This document shows, piece after piece, positions 9,625 to 18,719 of a DNA stretch of 64,000 bases. The notes under the pieces were generated by a model, which was not told the DNA's origin, did no database searches, and worked only from the letters and a program-made list of their open reading frames with translations. The translations under genes were made by a program, and so were the position numbers. The number at the start of each line of letters is the position of its first letter. The first letter of the stretch is position 1. Source of the DNA: Christensenella intestinihominis (lineage in GTDB: Bacteria; Bacillota; Clostridia; Christensenellales; Christensenellaceae); the NCBI RefSeq assembly GCF_001678845.1, contig NZ_MAIQ01000007.1, positions 1-64,000 on the forward strand. The letters run 5' to 3'.

Positions 9625-11178
9625 TCAACTGTTATGAATCTTATAATATCCTTTTCCGTTTTTCTTGACGAAATACAATGCCTCGTCTGCCCTGGCAATC
9701 AGCTGCTGCAAATCCGTACCGGGATGGTACAGGGCTACGCCGATGCTGCACTGGACGGAGATATGCTGCCCTGCCGAACCGATTTCCGAATGAAGGCGGA
9801 GCGCCAGCTCGTCGAGCACGCTGCGCAGCTCGGTTTCATCGTCCAGGTCGGTCAGCAACAGTACAAATTCGTCGCCGCCGTACCGGCCGACTACGCCGTT
9901 ATATTTCTTTTCATATTCGCGCAGGATATAGCCAATGCTTTTGAGCGCTACGTCGCCGCCGTTATGGCCGTAGGTGTCGTTGATATATTTCAGGTTGTCC
10001 ATATCCACAAAGCATAGGGCGCTGACCAGGCCGGGATCGATTTTTTTCAGGAGCGCATCCGCCTGGCTCAGGAAAACGGACCGGGTCACCACACCTGTCA
10101 GGGAGTCGGACAGGCCGTTCCCCGTGAGGCGTATGATTTCATTGAAGTCCATATCGTCCGGGCGTTCGTCCTGGTAAATCTTTTTCTCCAGTTCCTCCAC
10201 GGAATGTACGAGGACGTCCACGACCTCCATTTGCCTGGCGATATAACGCCGCAAAACAAGAAGCAGGCTTAAGCACAGCAGCACGGTGAGCCCCGAAACG
10301 AGCAGCAGGGAGGGAAGGATTCCTGAAAACGCCGTCCAGAAATTGACCGAGCAAAGGATGTCCCATCCCGTATTTTCCACGCGCTGGTAAGCGGTATAGT
10401 AAACGCCTCCGTTTTGGATGCTCCAGTAATCGCCGGGAACCATAGCCAGAAGCTGTTCCTGCAATTGGTCCGCCGTGGTGCCGAACAGGGTGGCGTCCTG
10501 TATTTCATTCATCATCGGGTCGCCATAGGGCAGACCGGCGGTGGAAGACATGATTTGGCCCTGGGTTCCGATCAACGTCGCTTCGGAACCGTTGATGGCC
10601 GCGGATTTTTCCAGGATTTCGGAAATTTCATCAAAATAGATCGCGCAAAACAGGCATCCGGTAATATTTTGCTGCTTGTCAAACAGAGGAACGGCTACGG
10701 TGTAATTGAGCGTTACGCCGTCTGCGCCGGCGGCAAAGCTGTCCGTAACCTGCCTCTCTCCTGTGGAGAACAGCCTTTGCATATAGTCACGGCTCGCAAG
10801 GCTGGCCGGTTCGGAGCCGTCGGAATATACCGTGATATCCGAATCCACATAACAGATCATCAAATATCCGAAATAGGGGGACATCTGGTCCAGCTTTTGC
10901 ACCTTCTCAATCGGAGGAACCCCGGGATCATAAAATTCCGGCAGGGCCGCGAGCGATTCCAGGAGGGTAATGGATTCGTCGATCCGCTGCGAAATTTGCG
11001 CATGTACGCTGGCCAGAGAAGCCGTGGCGTCGGATTTCATTTGCCGGAAGGTAAGGGCGGCGCCGCCCAGCATAATAACCAATACTACCAGCAGGCAGAA
11101 CACGACGCTGTAGCGCAGGATCGGGGAAAAAGATATCCGGAAAGCACTGCTGTTTCTGGTTTGGAAGTTTTTTTTCAT
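9625..11178 (-). CDS. Membrane diguanylate cyclase (Cache sensor, GGDEF)
   Basis: Makes c-di-GMP from two GTP. The 517-aa protein has a transmembrane helix (about 20-43), an extracellular dCache-like sensor of about 240 residues, a second helix (about 290-315) and a C-terminal GGDEF domain with an intact GRYGGDEFVLLL active site. Start ATG 11178 is chosen because a GGGAGG site lies 12 bases upstream and the first helix follows shortly after; an earlier in-frame start at 11238 would add 20 residues. With the downstream phosphodiesterase it forms a synthesis-breakdown pair, each member probably reading its own extracellular cue. Confidence 0.9.
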   Translation of the reverse strand: MKKNFQTRNSSAFRISFSPILRYSVVFCLLVVLVIMLGGAALTFRQMKSDATASLASVHAQISQRIDESITLLESLAALPEFYDPGVPPIEKVQKLDQMSPYFGYLMICYVDSDITVYSDGSEPASLASRDYMQRLFSTGERQVTDSFAAGADGVTLNYTVAVPLFDKQQNITGCLFCAIYFDEISEILEKSAAINGSEATLIGTQGQIMSSTAGLPYGDPMMNEIQDATLFGTTADQLQEQLLAMVPGDYWSIQNGGVYYTAYQRVENTGWDILCSVNFWTAFSGILPSLLLVSGLTVLLCLSLLLVLRRYIARQMEVVDVLVHSVEELEKKIYQDERPDDMDFNEIIRLTGNGLSDSLTGVVTRSVFLSQADALLKKIDPGLVSALCFVDMDNLKYINDTYGHNGGDVALKSIGYILREYEKKYNGVVGRYGGDEFVLLLTDLDDETELRSVLDELALRLHSEIGSAGQHISVQCSIGVALYHPGTDLQQLIARADEALYFVKKNGKGYYKIHNS

Positions 11179-11523
11179 AAAAGTTTTCGCCTCCCTGGGC
11201 CCGTTATGTGGAATACGTCTCCCATAATCCCTGCCCATGCGGGCATAGCACGCTTTGACACGAATTTCAACTCTCGTTTATGCAGCAAAAAATAAAATAA
11301 TACAAGTATAGTATTGTTTTAATGCGCCAAGTTACCAAAAGCAGGGCGGTGTTCCACCGGGAAAGAAAACCTGCGGAAAACGCGGCATTGCTGCGGCTAT
11401 TCTTCCTGCAGGGGCCCTTCCAACCGGTTGAAGCATTCGCTTGCCCGCTCTTGGAACCTATGCCATATAATTATAACATCAGGGACGGCACAAATCAATA
11501 TGATTCGGATTTTATCTGCAGTA
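11179..11523. other. Non-coding stretch upstream of the diguanylate cyclase
   Basis: No convincing gene in any frame. The open frames here have no ribosome sites and no recognisable product. The part near 11280-11320 is AT-rich and may hold the minus-strand promoter of the c-di-GMP operon, but no clear box pair was found. Confidence 0.5.
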
Positions 11524-11557
11524 TAAAACGGCGCAACCCAAGAGGATTACGCCGTTT
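11524..11557 (-). terminator. Terminator of the lacI-type gene
   Basis: Stem aaacggcg / cgccgttt around a 16-base loop, followed on the minus strand by TTTTAT, 68 bases past the LacI-type stop codon. Confidence 0.65.
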
Positions 11558-11624
11558 ATGCTTTTGTGACGCCCGCATAACCGGCGGGACGTTTTTGCTC
11601 TTGCGGATTCCGGAACCATGAACC

Positions 11625-12617
11625 CTAGGTTGTACTGCCTTCCAGAAGGTATTGTTCTATCATGATATGCTGCTTTTCATCCGTGGAACATCCCTTGATT
11701 TTGTCAAGTAGCAGATTGACGGACTTTTCCACCATCAAGCGCCGATTGGTTCCCGCGCATGTCAGCTCTATGGGAAGAATGATATCCTGCTGGAGTCCGT
11801 CAAGGCTTGCAAGCATAATATCGCTCGGAATCCGGTAACCCATTCCAGAAAGCGTATGATACGCCTCAAATCCCATAATATCACAGAAAGTAATAATCGC
11901 GTCATAATGGCGCAAAGAATCCGCCATATCCATAATCGCTTCCCGTGTTTTGCCGTATTCCATGGACCCTTCTAAGACATGGGGGGTAAGTCCGTGTTCG
12001 CAAAGTGCGCGCAAATATCCGATTTCACGGTTCCGGGCAGAAGAAATTGAATTCGATACGTTCATAAATAGAATGTTTTTAGCATTTTTAGAAATCAGGT
12101 GCTTCGTCACCAGATAAGCGCCCTGAGCATCGTCAGAAATTACATAATCCGTATCGATCTCATCAAAATAACGGCCTACGAGAACAAGTGGGATATGTTG
12201 CTGAATCAATAATTCCACCGCCTTGGTATCCCGCTGGATGGGGAAAAACAAAATCCCGTCTACATTTTTTTCCAAAAGGGATTTACAAACCTCGTATTCA
12301 TGAGACGGTTGCTCGTTTGTCGTGGTAAACAGGGAAAAATATCCCTGTTTACGTGAATAGCTTTCGATATATTTGGCAATCGCCGCAAAAAATGGATTCC
12401 TGAAATCTTGGAGACAGGCTGCAATGGTATTGGTTGAACCCGTCCGCATGCTCGTTGCAAGGGAATTGGGAATATATCCCAGTTTTTGCGCTGTCTCGCT
12501 GACCCTTTGCTGCATCGCCTTGGAAATCGTAGGGCTTTTTTTCAATGCCCGGGAAACCGTGGTAACAGAACAATTGCAGATCGCAGCAATATCTTTTAAA
12601 GTTGTCTTTTTGTCCAT
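11625..12617 (-). CDS. LacI-family transcriptional repressor of the glycyl radical enzyme operon
   Basis: The 330-aa protein begins MDKKTTLKDIAAICNCSVTT, the standard LacI helix-turn-helix, with the hinge-helix region at about 50-60, followed by a periplasmic-binding-protein-like effector domain. The open frame continues upstream to 12737, but a TTGACA-17-TATGAT promoter for this gene lies inside that stretch, so ATG 12617 is preferred; its Shine-Dalgarno match (GGAGG) is rather distant at 17 bases. It is divergent from the enzyme and transporter operon, whose promoter carries a large palindrome fitting a LacI-family operator. The effector is probably the imported substrate or a metabolite of it. 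Confidence 0.92.
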   Translation of the reverse strand: MDKKTTLKDIAAICNCSVTTVSRALKKSPTISKAMQQRVSETAQKLGYIPNSLATSMRTGSTNTIAACLQDFRNPFFAAIAKYIESYSRKQGYFSLFTTTNEQPSHEYEVCKSLLEKNVDGILFFPIQRDTKAVELLIQQHIPLVLVGRYFDEIDTDYVISDDAQGAYLVTKHLISKNAKNILFMNVSNSISSARNREIGYLRALCEHGLTPHVLEGSMEYGKTREAIMDMADSLRHYDAIITFCDIMGFEAYHTLSGMGYRIPSDIMLASLDGLQQDIILPIELTCAGTNRRLMVEKSVNLLLDKIKGCSTDEKQHIMIEQYLLEGSTT

Positions 12618-12674
12618 GGGATGGAATTTAGAATCCTCCATTTCATTTATCGAATCATGACTGATTCTTTTTTT

Positions 12675-12703
12675 ATCATAGGAGGCATGGAAGGTTCTGT
12701 CAA
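12675..12703 (-). promoter_or_regulatory. Promoter of the lacI-type gene
   Basis: On the minus strand TTGACA (12703-12698) and TATGAT (12680-12675) are separated by exactly 17 bases. This near-consensus promoter decides the start codon used for the repressor gene. Confidence 0.8.
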
Positions 12704-12755
12704 TAGGCAATGTTAACGATTGCGTAATTTTTTTCATGTTCCGGAATTTAACATA

Positions 12756-12784
12756 TTGACAAGTATTTAAATATGTGATAATTT
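12756..12784 (+). promoter_or_regulatory. Promoter of the glycyl radical enzyme operon
   Basis: TTGACA at 12756-12761 is followed by TGTGATAATTT. Either GATAAT (12777-12782, 15-base spacer with a TG extension) or TAATTT (12779-12784, 17-base spacer) serves as the -10. The operator palindrome begins a few bases further on, covering the expected transcription start. Confidence 0.7.
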
Positions 12785-12790
12785 ATAGTC

Positions 12791-12822
12791 AATCGTTAAG
12801 CTTAACGTTAAGCTTAACGATT
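12791..12822 (+). promoter_or_regulatory. Perfect 32-bp palindromic operator
   Basis: The 32 bases equal their own reverse complement. They consist of two tandem perfect 12-bp palindromes gttaagcttaac (12795-12806 and 12807-12818), and the centre of the whole is TTAACGTTAA with the central CpG typical of LacI-family operators. The position just after the -10 box suits repression by the divergent LacI-type protein. The sequence ttaacgattgcg at its right end recurs at 12713-12724, just upstream of the repressor promoter. Confidence 0.85.
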
Positions 12823-12870
12823 GCGCAAACATTTTAATTTCCAAATACAAAAGTTAATAGGAGCAGGAAA

Positions 12871-15111
12871 ATGACTGACAGAGTCAGGTTTTTGAAACAG
12901 CAGATGGAATCCATCAGCGATCAGAACGTTTTTTTTGAACGGGTGAAGCTTCTTTTGGAAGCGGAGGAAAAATATAGAAATGCTGATAACGGGAAAAAAT
13001 ATGTGATGTGCTTCCGGCATATGCTGGACGGAATGACGGTTGCGATCCGTGAACAGGAACTGATTGTCGGCATGGCCCGAGAAGAGCTGCTGTCGGAGCA
13101 GCAGGAGGAAGAGTTTGCGCGGCAATGTGCGCGGTATAACTTTAAAGTAACCGAACTTTTTACATTCGATCCACTTAAAATTATAGAAATTACCGACAGT
13201 GACGAGAGGTTTGCGCCTGCATGGTTCAATTCCTATGGACACTGCATACCTGATTGGGAGCACGTTCTGGAAACAGGCTTTTACGGTATCGGGCAGGAAG
13301 CCGAAAGGCGAATGGCGGCAGGAAATTTAACGGAAGAGCAGATAGAATTTCTGGAAAACTCAATAATTGCTGCAAATTCCATGAGCTCGTTCATTGCCAG
13401 ATACGCAGCTTGTGCGGAACAGGAGAGCCGAACGGCAACGGGGCAGGAGAAAGCACGTTTGGAAGAAATTGCGGAAATATGCAGGAATCTTTCAAGAGGT
13501 GGAGCATCGACGTTCCGTGAGGCTCTCCAGTTGGTATGGTTTTGTATGCTGGTGCTGCAAACGGTATGCGGCGCCAGAGATTATGCTTATGGGCGGCTGG
13601 ATCAGTACCTGTATCCTTATTACCGAAAGGACATCCGGGAAGGACGGTTAACATGCGAAAAAGCCCTCGAGCTCCTGGAATGCCTGTTCATCAAAACGAA
13701 CGAGGTAATCGGCTATAGCTGGGAAGCTTATAAGTCAAAGCGGGTTCTAAGCGTCAATAGCTTACAGTATGTGATTCTGGCAGGAATGGACGAACACGGG
13801 AATGATATGACCAATGATGTTTCCTGGCTGACGATCGAAGCGGTGAACGAATTGAAGGTCAAGCAACCTACGGTAAATATACGTTACCACAAAAATATCG
13901 ACCGGGCATTTTTTGACCGGGCGGTTGAGATTACGGCCTCCGGTCTTGGGTATCCAAGCTATTTTAATGACCATGTGGTGATTCCTGCCCTTATCAATAG
14001 CGGAGTATCGCGTGAAATTGCATACGATTACGGATATTACGGCTGTAACAACAGTTTTTTGCCCGGCCATGAAGATGAACTGCGCGAGGCGTGGCATTGC
14101 GGCCCCAAATATCTTGAATACGCAATGAACAGCGGAGCCTGTATGATAACAGGACGCGTGCAGGGCGCGGTCACGGCATCGCCTTGCAAACTAAAAAATA
14201 TGGAAGACCTTTTTGATGCGCTTCGTCTACAGATGCGGGACGGGATTCGTAAAACGGTGGCCCATGTGGAACGAAGCGACCAATATTGGATGGAACTCAA
14301 ACCATTCAGCTTTGAATCGATCCTCATGACGGATTGCATCGACCGCGCTTCCAGTATGAACGATAAAGGAAGCCTGCAAAAACATATCAATAATCATTTT
14401 GTAGGCTTGGCAACGGTAGCCAATTCCCTCTATGCGGTTAACAGGCTTGTGTTTGAAGAGAAAAGGTTTACCCTCACGGAGTTTGTCGAGCTTCTGAAAA
14501 GCAACTGGGAAGGGGAAGAATATCTTCGAAATTATGTCAAGGAACGATTCCCTAAGTTTGGAAATGATGATAGCGAGGTTGACGAAATAGCCTGTCGTGT
14601 GGCTCGCATATTTGTGGAAGAACTGAAAAAAGCAGCTCATACCGATACCGGAAGAAAGCTCTATCCCAGTATTTATTCACTCTGGCATCACAGGGAGTTT
14701 GGTAAAAAATGCGCCGCCAGTGCGGATGGCCGCTTTATGGGAGAGGAAATAAGCGAAAGCCAGTCCCCTGTCTACGGAACGGAAGCAAACGGTCCTACCG
14801 CGATGTTCAACAGTGTTGCCAAGCTACCTTTCGACCAAACGCCGAGCGGTGGCATCAACGTGAAATTCCAGCCCCGGCTGTTCCAGGGCGAAAAGGGCTA
14901 CCGGAATCTTGGGACGCTGCTAGAAGGTTATTTCGATAAGGGCGGTATGCACGCGCAGGTTAATGTCATTGGAAGAGAAACACTGGAGGATGCTGTCGAG
15001 CATCCGGAGAAGCATAAAAACCTGCTTGTGCGGGTAGTGGGCTATAGCGCTTATTTTGTTTCCCTTTCGCCGGAACAGCAGCGGGAAATGATCGACCGCA
15101 CAGAGCTTTAG
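12871..15111 (+). CDS. Glycyl radical enzyme of unknown substrate (PFL-like)
   Basis: An oxygen-sensitive radical enzyme of the pyruvate formate-lyase superfamily. The 746-aa protein has an N-terminal PFL-type domain and a C-terminal glycine radical domain, with the radical glycine at G724 in RVVGYSAY. The thiyl cysteine should be C392 in YYGCNNSF. Known diol dehydratases, choline lyase and related eliminases have Cys-x-Glu here and PFL has two adjacent cysteines; this protein has Cys-Asn-Asn, so the reaction cannot be inferred from a known class. ATG 12871 follows aggag. The activase is 4 bases downstream, and a sugar-type ABC importer completes the operon, so the substrate is probably an imported sugar, polyol or related small molecule. 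Confidence 0.9.
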   Translation: MTDRVRFLKQQMESISDQNVFFERVKLLLEAEEKYRNADNGKKYVMCFRHMLDGMTVAIREQELIVGMAREELLSEQQEEEFARQCARYNFKVTELFTFDPLKIIEITDSDERFAPAWFNSYGHCIPDWEHVLETGFYGIGQEAERRMAAGNLTEEQIEFLENSIIAANSMSSFIARYAACAEQESRTATGQEKARLEEIAEICRNLSRGGASTFREALQLVWFCMLVLQTVCGARDYAYGRLDQYLYPYYRKDIREGRLTCEKALELLECLFIKTNEVIGYSWEAYKSKRVLSVNSLQYVILAGMDEHGNDMTNDVSWLTIEAVNELKVKQPTVNIRYHKNIDRAFFDRAVEITASGLGYPSYFNDHVVIPALINSGVSREIAYDYGYYGCNNSFLPGHEDELREAWHCGPKYLEYAMNSGACMITGRVQGAVTASPCKLKNMEDLFDALRLQMRDGIRKTVAHVERSDQYWMELKPFSFESILMTDCIDRASSMNDKGSLQKHINNHFVGLATVANSLYAVNRLVFEEKRFTLTEFVELLKSNWEGEEYLRNYVKERFPKFGNDDSEVDEIACRVARIFVEELKKAAHTDTGRKLYPSIYSLWHHREFGKKCAASADGRFMGEEISESQSPVYGTEANGPTAMFNSVAKLPFDQTPSGGINVKFQPRLFQGEKGYRNLGTLLEGYFDKGGMHAQVNVIGRETLEDAVEHPEKHKNLLVRVVGYSAYFVSLSPEQQREMIDRTEL

Positions 15112-15115
15112 AAAA

Positions 15116-16000
15116 ATGACAGGAAGAATTTTCGATATCCAGCGGTTTTCCATAGGCAACGGTCCGGGAGTGCGTACCACGGTATTTTTAAAGGGATGTC
15201 CTTTAAGGTGTAAGTGGTGCCACAACCCCGAGGCCCTTTCGCCAGAACCGCAGATCAAAATAAACGGCAGGCTTTGCCGGAAGTGCGGTCTGTGTGGCAG
15301 AGTATGCCCGCAAGGCGTTCATGTGCTGAAAGACGGCATTCATACGCTGCATACGGAAAGGTGTATTGGTTGTGGAAAATGCGAAAATGCATGCTGTTAT
15401 GGTTGCGTTTCGCTGATCGGTTCGGACCGTACGCCGGAGGAAACAGCGGATATCGTTCTTGCCGATAGAATTTACTATGAAAAAAGCGGCGGGGGCGTGA
15501 CATTTTCCGGCGGGGAGCCGATGCTCCAATATGAATTCATAGAAGCGGTTGCGGGCATGCTTAAAGGAGTCAGCATATACATCGATACCTGCGGTTATTG
15601 CGATGAAAAAATTTTTTTTACAATGCTTCATCATATGGATGGCGTGCTGTTTGACCTCAAACACATGGATAATGAAAAGCATAAAATACTGACCGGGGTC
15701 GGGAACGAAAAGATACTTGCAAATTTTGCGGCTGCCGTTTCGAGCGGCATCCCCCTTCAGGTCCGGTATCCTATGATCCCCGGAGCAAACGATGACGACG
15801 AAAATATTTCCCGCATGTGTGCCTTGTTGCTGGAGTACGGGATCACACATCTGGAAGTAAGCCCCTATCACGATTTTGGGACACAAAAATACAGAGAACT
15901 TGGACAGGAGCCCCACTTCTTCCCCGCCTATACGCAGTCCGGACAGGAAGATCGGCTGAAACGGATTGAACGCATGGGGATTATACCAACAGTAATTTAA
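15116..16000 (+). CDS. Glycyl radical enzyme activating enzyme (radical SAM)
   Basis: Generates the glycyl radical on the upstream enzyme using S-adenosylmethionine. The radical SAM cluster is CPLRCKWCHN with C28, C32 and C35. It is followed by an insert with two 4Fe-4S ferredoxin motifs (CRKCGLCGRVC and CIGCGKCENAC, residues about 58-100), as in the activases of glycerol dehydratase-type rather than PFL-type enzymes. The SAM-binding GGEP motif is present (FSGGEPMLQ). Length of 294 aa is typical. It starts 4 bases after the enzyme gene and is surely its partner. Confidence 0.95.
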   Translation: MTGRIFDIQRFSIGNGPGVRTTVFLKGCPLRCKWCHNPEALSPEPQIKINGRLCRKCGLCGRVCPQGVHVLKDGIHTLHTERCIGCGKCENACCYGCVSLIGSDRTPEETADIVLADRIYYEKSGGGVTFSGGEPMLQYEFIEAVAGMLKGVSIYIDTCGYCDEKIFFTMLHHMDGVLFDLKHMDNEKHKILTGVGNEKILANFAAAVSSGIPLQVRYPMIPGANDDDENISRMCALLLEYGITHLEVSPYHDFGTQKYRELGQEPHFFPAYTQSGQEDRLKRIERMGIIPTVI

Positions 16001-16053
16001 GTTTGCGCAAATGCGTAATATTACTCATTCAAAATTTAGAGGAGGATTGTACC

Positions 16054-17121
16054 ATGAAAAAAATTATAGCTGTTATTCTCGCGTTGGCCATGGTGGCTTC
16101 ACTGGCAGGATGCACCCAATCGCAGGCGTCTCAGGCGGAAGCGTCCGCATCCGCCGGGGAGAGCGCTGCGGGAGAAGCGTCACAGGAAGCGACGGGTGAC
16201 ACGGGCAAGAGTCTCACAGACGTTAAGATCGGCGCGATGCCGGCAGATGCTTCCGTTGGCTTTTTCCAGGCGGTTGCCGAAGGAATGCAGGCGGCGGGGG
16301 ACGCCTTTGGCTGCAAGATCGACCTACAGTATACGGGAAGGGACCTCAATAAAGAGCAAAGCCTCACAGATACTTATATTTCCCAAGGGTTTGATGGACT
16401 GGTTATGAATGCCAGCGATAGCGCGGCAATTACGGGCTGCCTGACGAAAGCAAAGGAAGCGGGCGTTCCCATGGTTTCCGTAGATACAACGCCGGAGCGT
16501 ACTGACCTTGCAGCAGGTACGGTGACCTCCGACAACTATAAAGGCGGCCATGCGGCAGGTGAACTGATGAAGGAACTGCTGCCGGATGGCGGGGATATCA
16601 TTATGACGAAACTGAAATTTGCTTCCGTCGCAATGGATGAACGTTATCAGGGTTTTCAGGATGCCATTGAAGGCTCGCCGATTAATATCATTGATACGAT
16701 TGAACAGGATGGAACCCGTGAGGATACGCTCGCAAAGCTCTCACCTCTGCTTACAAAATATGACAGTCTTGTAGGAATTTATTGCACACAGGGCGACCCG
16801 GCGATCGGCGCACTGTCTGCGGTCGATACGGCGGGCATGGCCGATAAGATTACGATTGTGAGCTACGACGTGGAAGACGAAGTTGCAGAGGCAATCAAAA
16901 ACGATACGGCAATCAAGGGCGGTGTTACCCAGTTCCCGTACGCGATTGGATATTTCGGTGTATACGAATGCCTGCGGTCCATCCAGGGTCTTGAGACGGA
17001 AGAGGTGCTTAAACTGCCCGTTCTTCCTGTAACGAAAGATAATGTGGAAGAGTTCAGCGCAGATTCGATCGCTTTCCTACAAAAATATGGTGAAATAACG
17101 CTTCCTACAACATTCGATTAA
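16054..17121 (+). CDS. Sugar ABC transporter substrate-binding lipoprotein
   Basis: Captures the transported solute outside the membrane. The 355-aa precursor has a lipoprotein signal peptide with lipobox LAGC (C20), a low-complexity Ala/Ser/Glu linker to about residue 50, and then a ribose-binding-type periplasmic domain (Peripla_BP_4-like). The start is ATG 16054 with a perfect aggagg nearby; the open frame begins earlier at 16003 without such a site. It follows the activase by 53 bases and precedes the matching ATPase and permease. The ligand is unknown. Confidence 0.92.
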   Translation: MKKIIAVILALAMVASLAGCTQSQASQAEASASAGESAAGEASQEATGDTGKSLTDVKIGAMPADASVGFFQAVAEGMQAAGDAFGCKIDLQYTGRDLNKEQSLTDTYISQGFDGLVMNASDSAAITGCLTKAKEAGVPMVSVDTTPERTDLAAGTVTSDNYKGGHAAGELMKELLPDGGDIIMTKLKFASVAMDERYQGFQDAIEGSPINIIDTIEQDGTREDTLAKLSPLLTKYDSLVGIYCTQGDPAIGALSAVDTAGMADKITIVSYDVEDEVAEAIKNDTAIKGGVTQFPYAIGYFGVYECLRSIQGLETEEVLKLPVLPVTKDNVEEFSADSIAFLQKYGEITLPTTFD

Positions 17122-17140
17122 TTTGCTGGAGATATAATTT

Positions 17141-17174
17141 GCAGCGCATGCCGCCAAAGGCCGGCATGCGCTGC
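17141..17174 (+). repeat. Strong hairpin between binding-protein and ATPase genes
   Basis: Arms gcagcgcatgccg and cggcatgcgctgc pair perfectly over 13 bases around a short loop, with no T run after it. It is probably an mRNA-stabilising or processing element that keeps binding-protein expression above that of the membrane components. Confidence 0.75.
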
Positions 17175-17192
17175 ATAAAAACGAGGTGCCAT

Positions 17193-18719
17193 ATGGAAAA
17201 CGAAAAGATTGTTGATTTACAGGGGATCAAGAAATCCTTTTCCGGAGTTCCTGTGCTGAAAGGCGTAGACCTTGCGCTGCAACGGGGCGAAATCGTCGCG
17301 CTTATGGGTGAAAACGGAGCCGGAAAATCTACGCTGGTCAATATCCTGATGGGGGTTCATCAAAAGGACGGCGGTATAATTAAAATCAACGGACAGGAAT
17401 TTACGGAATACAATATCAATACGGCCCGCAAAAACGGGATTGCAATCATACCGCAGGAACTGGCCCTGGTTCCCGCGGTCACAGTGGCGGAAAATATTTT
17501 TTTAAGTAATCGGCTCAAAGGAAAAATGGGGGCGCTCAGTCTAAAGCAAATGTGCATAAAGGCCCGGGAAATCATCGACGAACTCGGATTTGATCTCGAT
17601 CCGTCAGCCCGAGTGGATTCTTTGCCGATTTCCTACAGGCAGCTCGTGTCGATTGTAAAAGTGATCGCCGAAGAAGCCAATGTAATCATTATGGACGAAC
17701 CGACGTCATCGCTCAGCAGTGAGGAAATTAAACGCCTCCAATCGATTATTTTCAAATTGAAGCAGCGCGGTGTGGCCGTTATTTATATCTCCCACCTGCT
17801 GGATGAGGTCTTTGAAGTCGCTGATACCATTATCGTATTGCGGGACGGATATTTTATCGACTCAAAGCCCAAATCCCAGACCAGTCAAAGGGAAGTAATT
17901 TCGCTGATGGTTGGGGAAGAACTCCTGCATACGCAGCAGGCGCTGCGCAGCGAGATCGAGTCGCAAACCGGACAAGAAAATGGAGAGGCTATCTTTTCTG
18001 TGGAAAATTTGCATCTCTCTCCCGAACGGCAGCCAATCAGCTTCCAACTCCACGAGGGGGAAGTGCTGGGGATTACCGGACTTGTTGGATCGGGAAAAAC
18101 AGAAACCCTTCGGGCAATCACGGGAGTGGACAAGTACAAAGGGTTTACTGTGCAGCTGGACGGTAAAGAACAGAAGTTTTCCAATATGCGCGAGGCGCTT
18201 GCGCATGGCATCTGCGTCGTGCCGGAAGACCGGAAATTGCAGGGACTTGTACTTGTGCGCAGTGTACGGGAAAACATCTCAATGTGCAGAACCTATCGGA
18301 GCAAAATTACAAAGTACGGTGTCATCAAACGAAAGGACGAGCAAAAAGACGTAAAACGTATGCTGGAGGAACTGGCCATTAAGGTTGCGGGGCTGGAGCA
18401 GCAGGTTCGTTATCTTTCCGGAGGCAACCAGCAAAAATGTGTAATCGCCAAAGAGCTTCTGGCGGCTCCGCGCATCCTGATGCTTGACGAACCTACGCGC
18501 GGAATCGACGTAGGCGCAAAAACGACCATTTACAATCTGATACGGAAATTGAAAAAAAACGGACTCAGCGTGATCCTTTTCACCTCAGACGTATCGGAAA
18601 TACCAATCGTGTGCGACCGGGTTCTGGTTTTGGCAAATTCGGAAATTGTCGGAGAAATTGAAGGTAAGGAAGTAACCGTGCCAAGCATATTGCATTTTGC
18701 TGCGGGAGGTAAAAAATGA
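17193..18719 (+). CDS. Sugar ABC transporter ATP-binding protein (RbsA/MglA type, two ATPase domains)
   Basis: Powers the importer. The 508-aa protein contains two ABC domains: Walker A GENGAGKST near residue 40 with Walker B IIMDEPT, and a second half with GLVGSGKTE and the signature LSGGNQQKCV followed by LMLDEPTRGID. Such fused ATPases belong to the carbohydrate uptake (CUT2) class. The true start is ATG 17193 with gaggtg upstream; the longer frame from 17139 runs through the intergenic hairpin. Its stop overlaps the permease start. Confidence 0.95.
   Translation: MENEKIVDLQGIKKSFSGVPVLKGVDLALQRGEIVALMGENGAGKSTLVNILMGVHQKDGGIIKINGQEFTEYNINTARKNGIAIIPQELALVPAVTVAENIFLSNRLKGKMGALSLKQMCIKAREIIDELGFDLDPSARVDSLPISYRQLVSIVKVIAEEANVIIMDEPTSSLSSEEIKRLQSIIFKLKQRGVAVIYISHLLDEVFEVADTIIVLRDGYFIDSKPKSQTSQREVISLMVGEELLHTQQALRSEIESQTGQENGEAIFSVENLHLSPERQPISFQLHEGEVLGITGLVGSGKTETLRAITGVDKYKGFTVQLDGKEQKFSNMREALAHGICVVPEDRKLQGLVLVRSVRENISMCRTYRSKITKYGVIKRKDEQKDVKRMLEELAIKVAGLEQQVRYLSGGNQQKCVIAKELLAAPRILMLDEPTRGIDVGAKTTIYNLIRKLKKNGLSVILFTSDVSEIPIVCDRVLVLANSEIVGEIEGKEVTVPSILHFAAGGKK

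Noticed and set aside
11322-11621. 99-codon open frame in the gap before the LacI-type gene
   Set aside because: No ribosome site or family, and it runs over the LacI-type terminator.
12871-15111. Glycyl radical enzyme as the missing propanediol dehydratase of the microcompartment
   Set aside because: It lacks the catalytic Glu of that class, has no targeting peptide, and has its own repressor and transporter 30 kb away.
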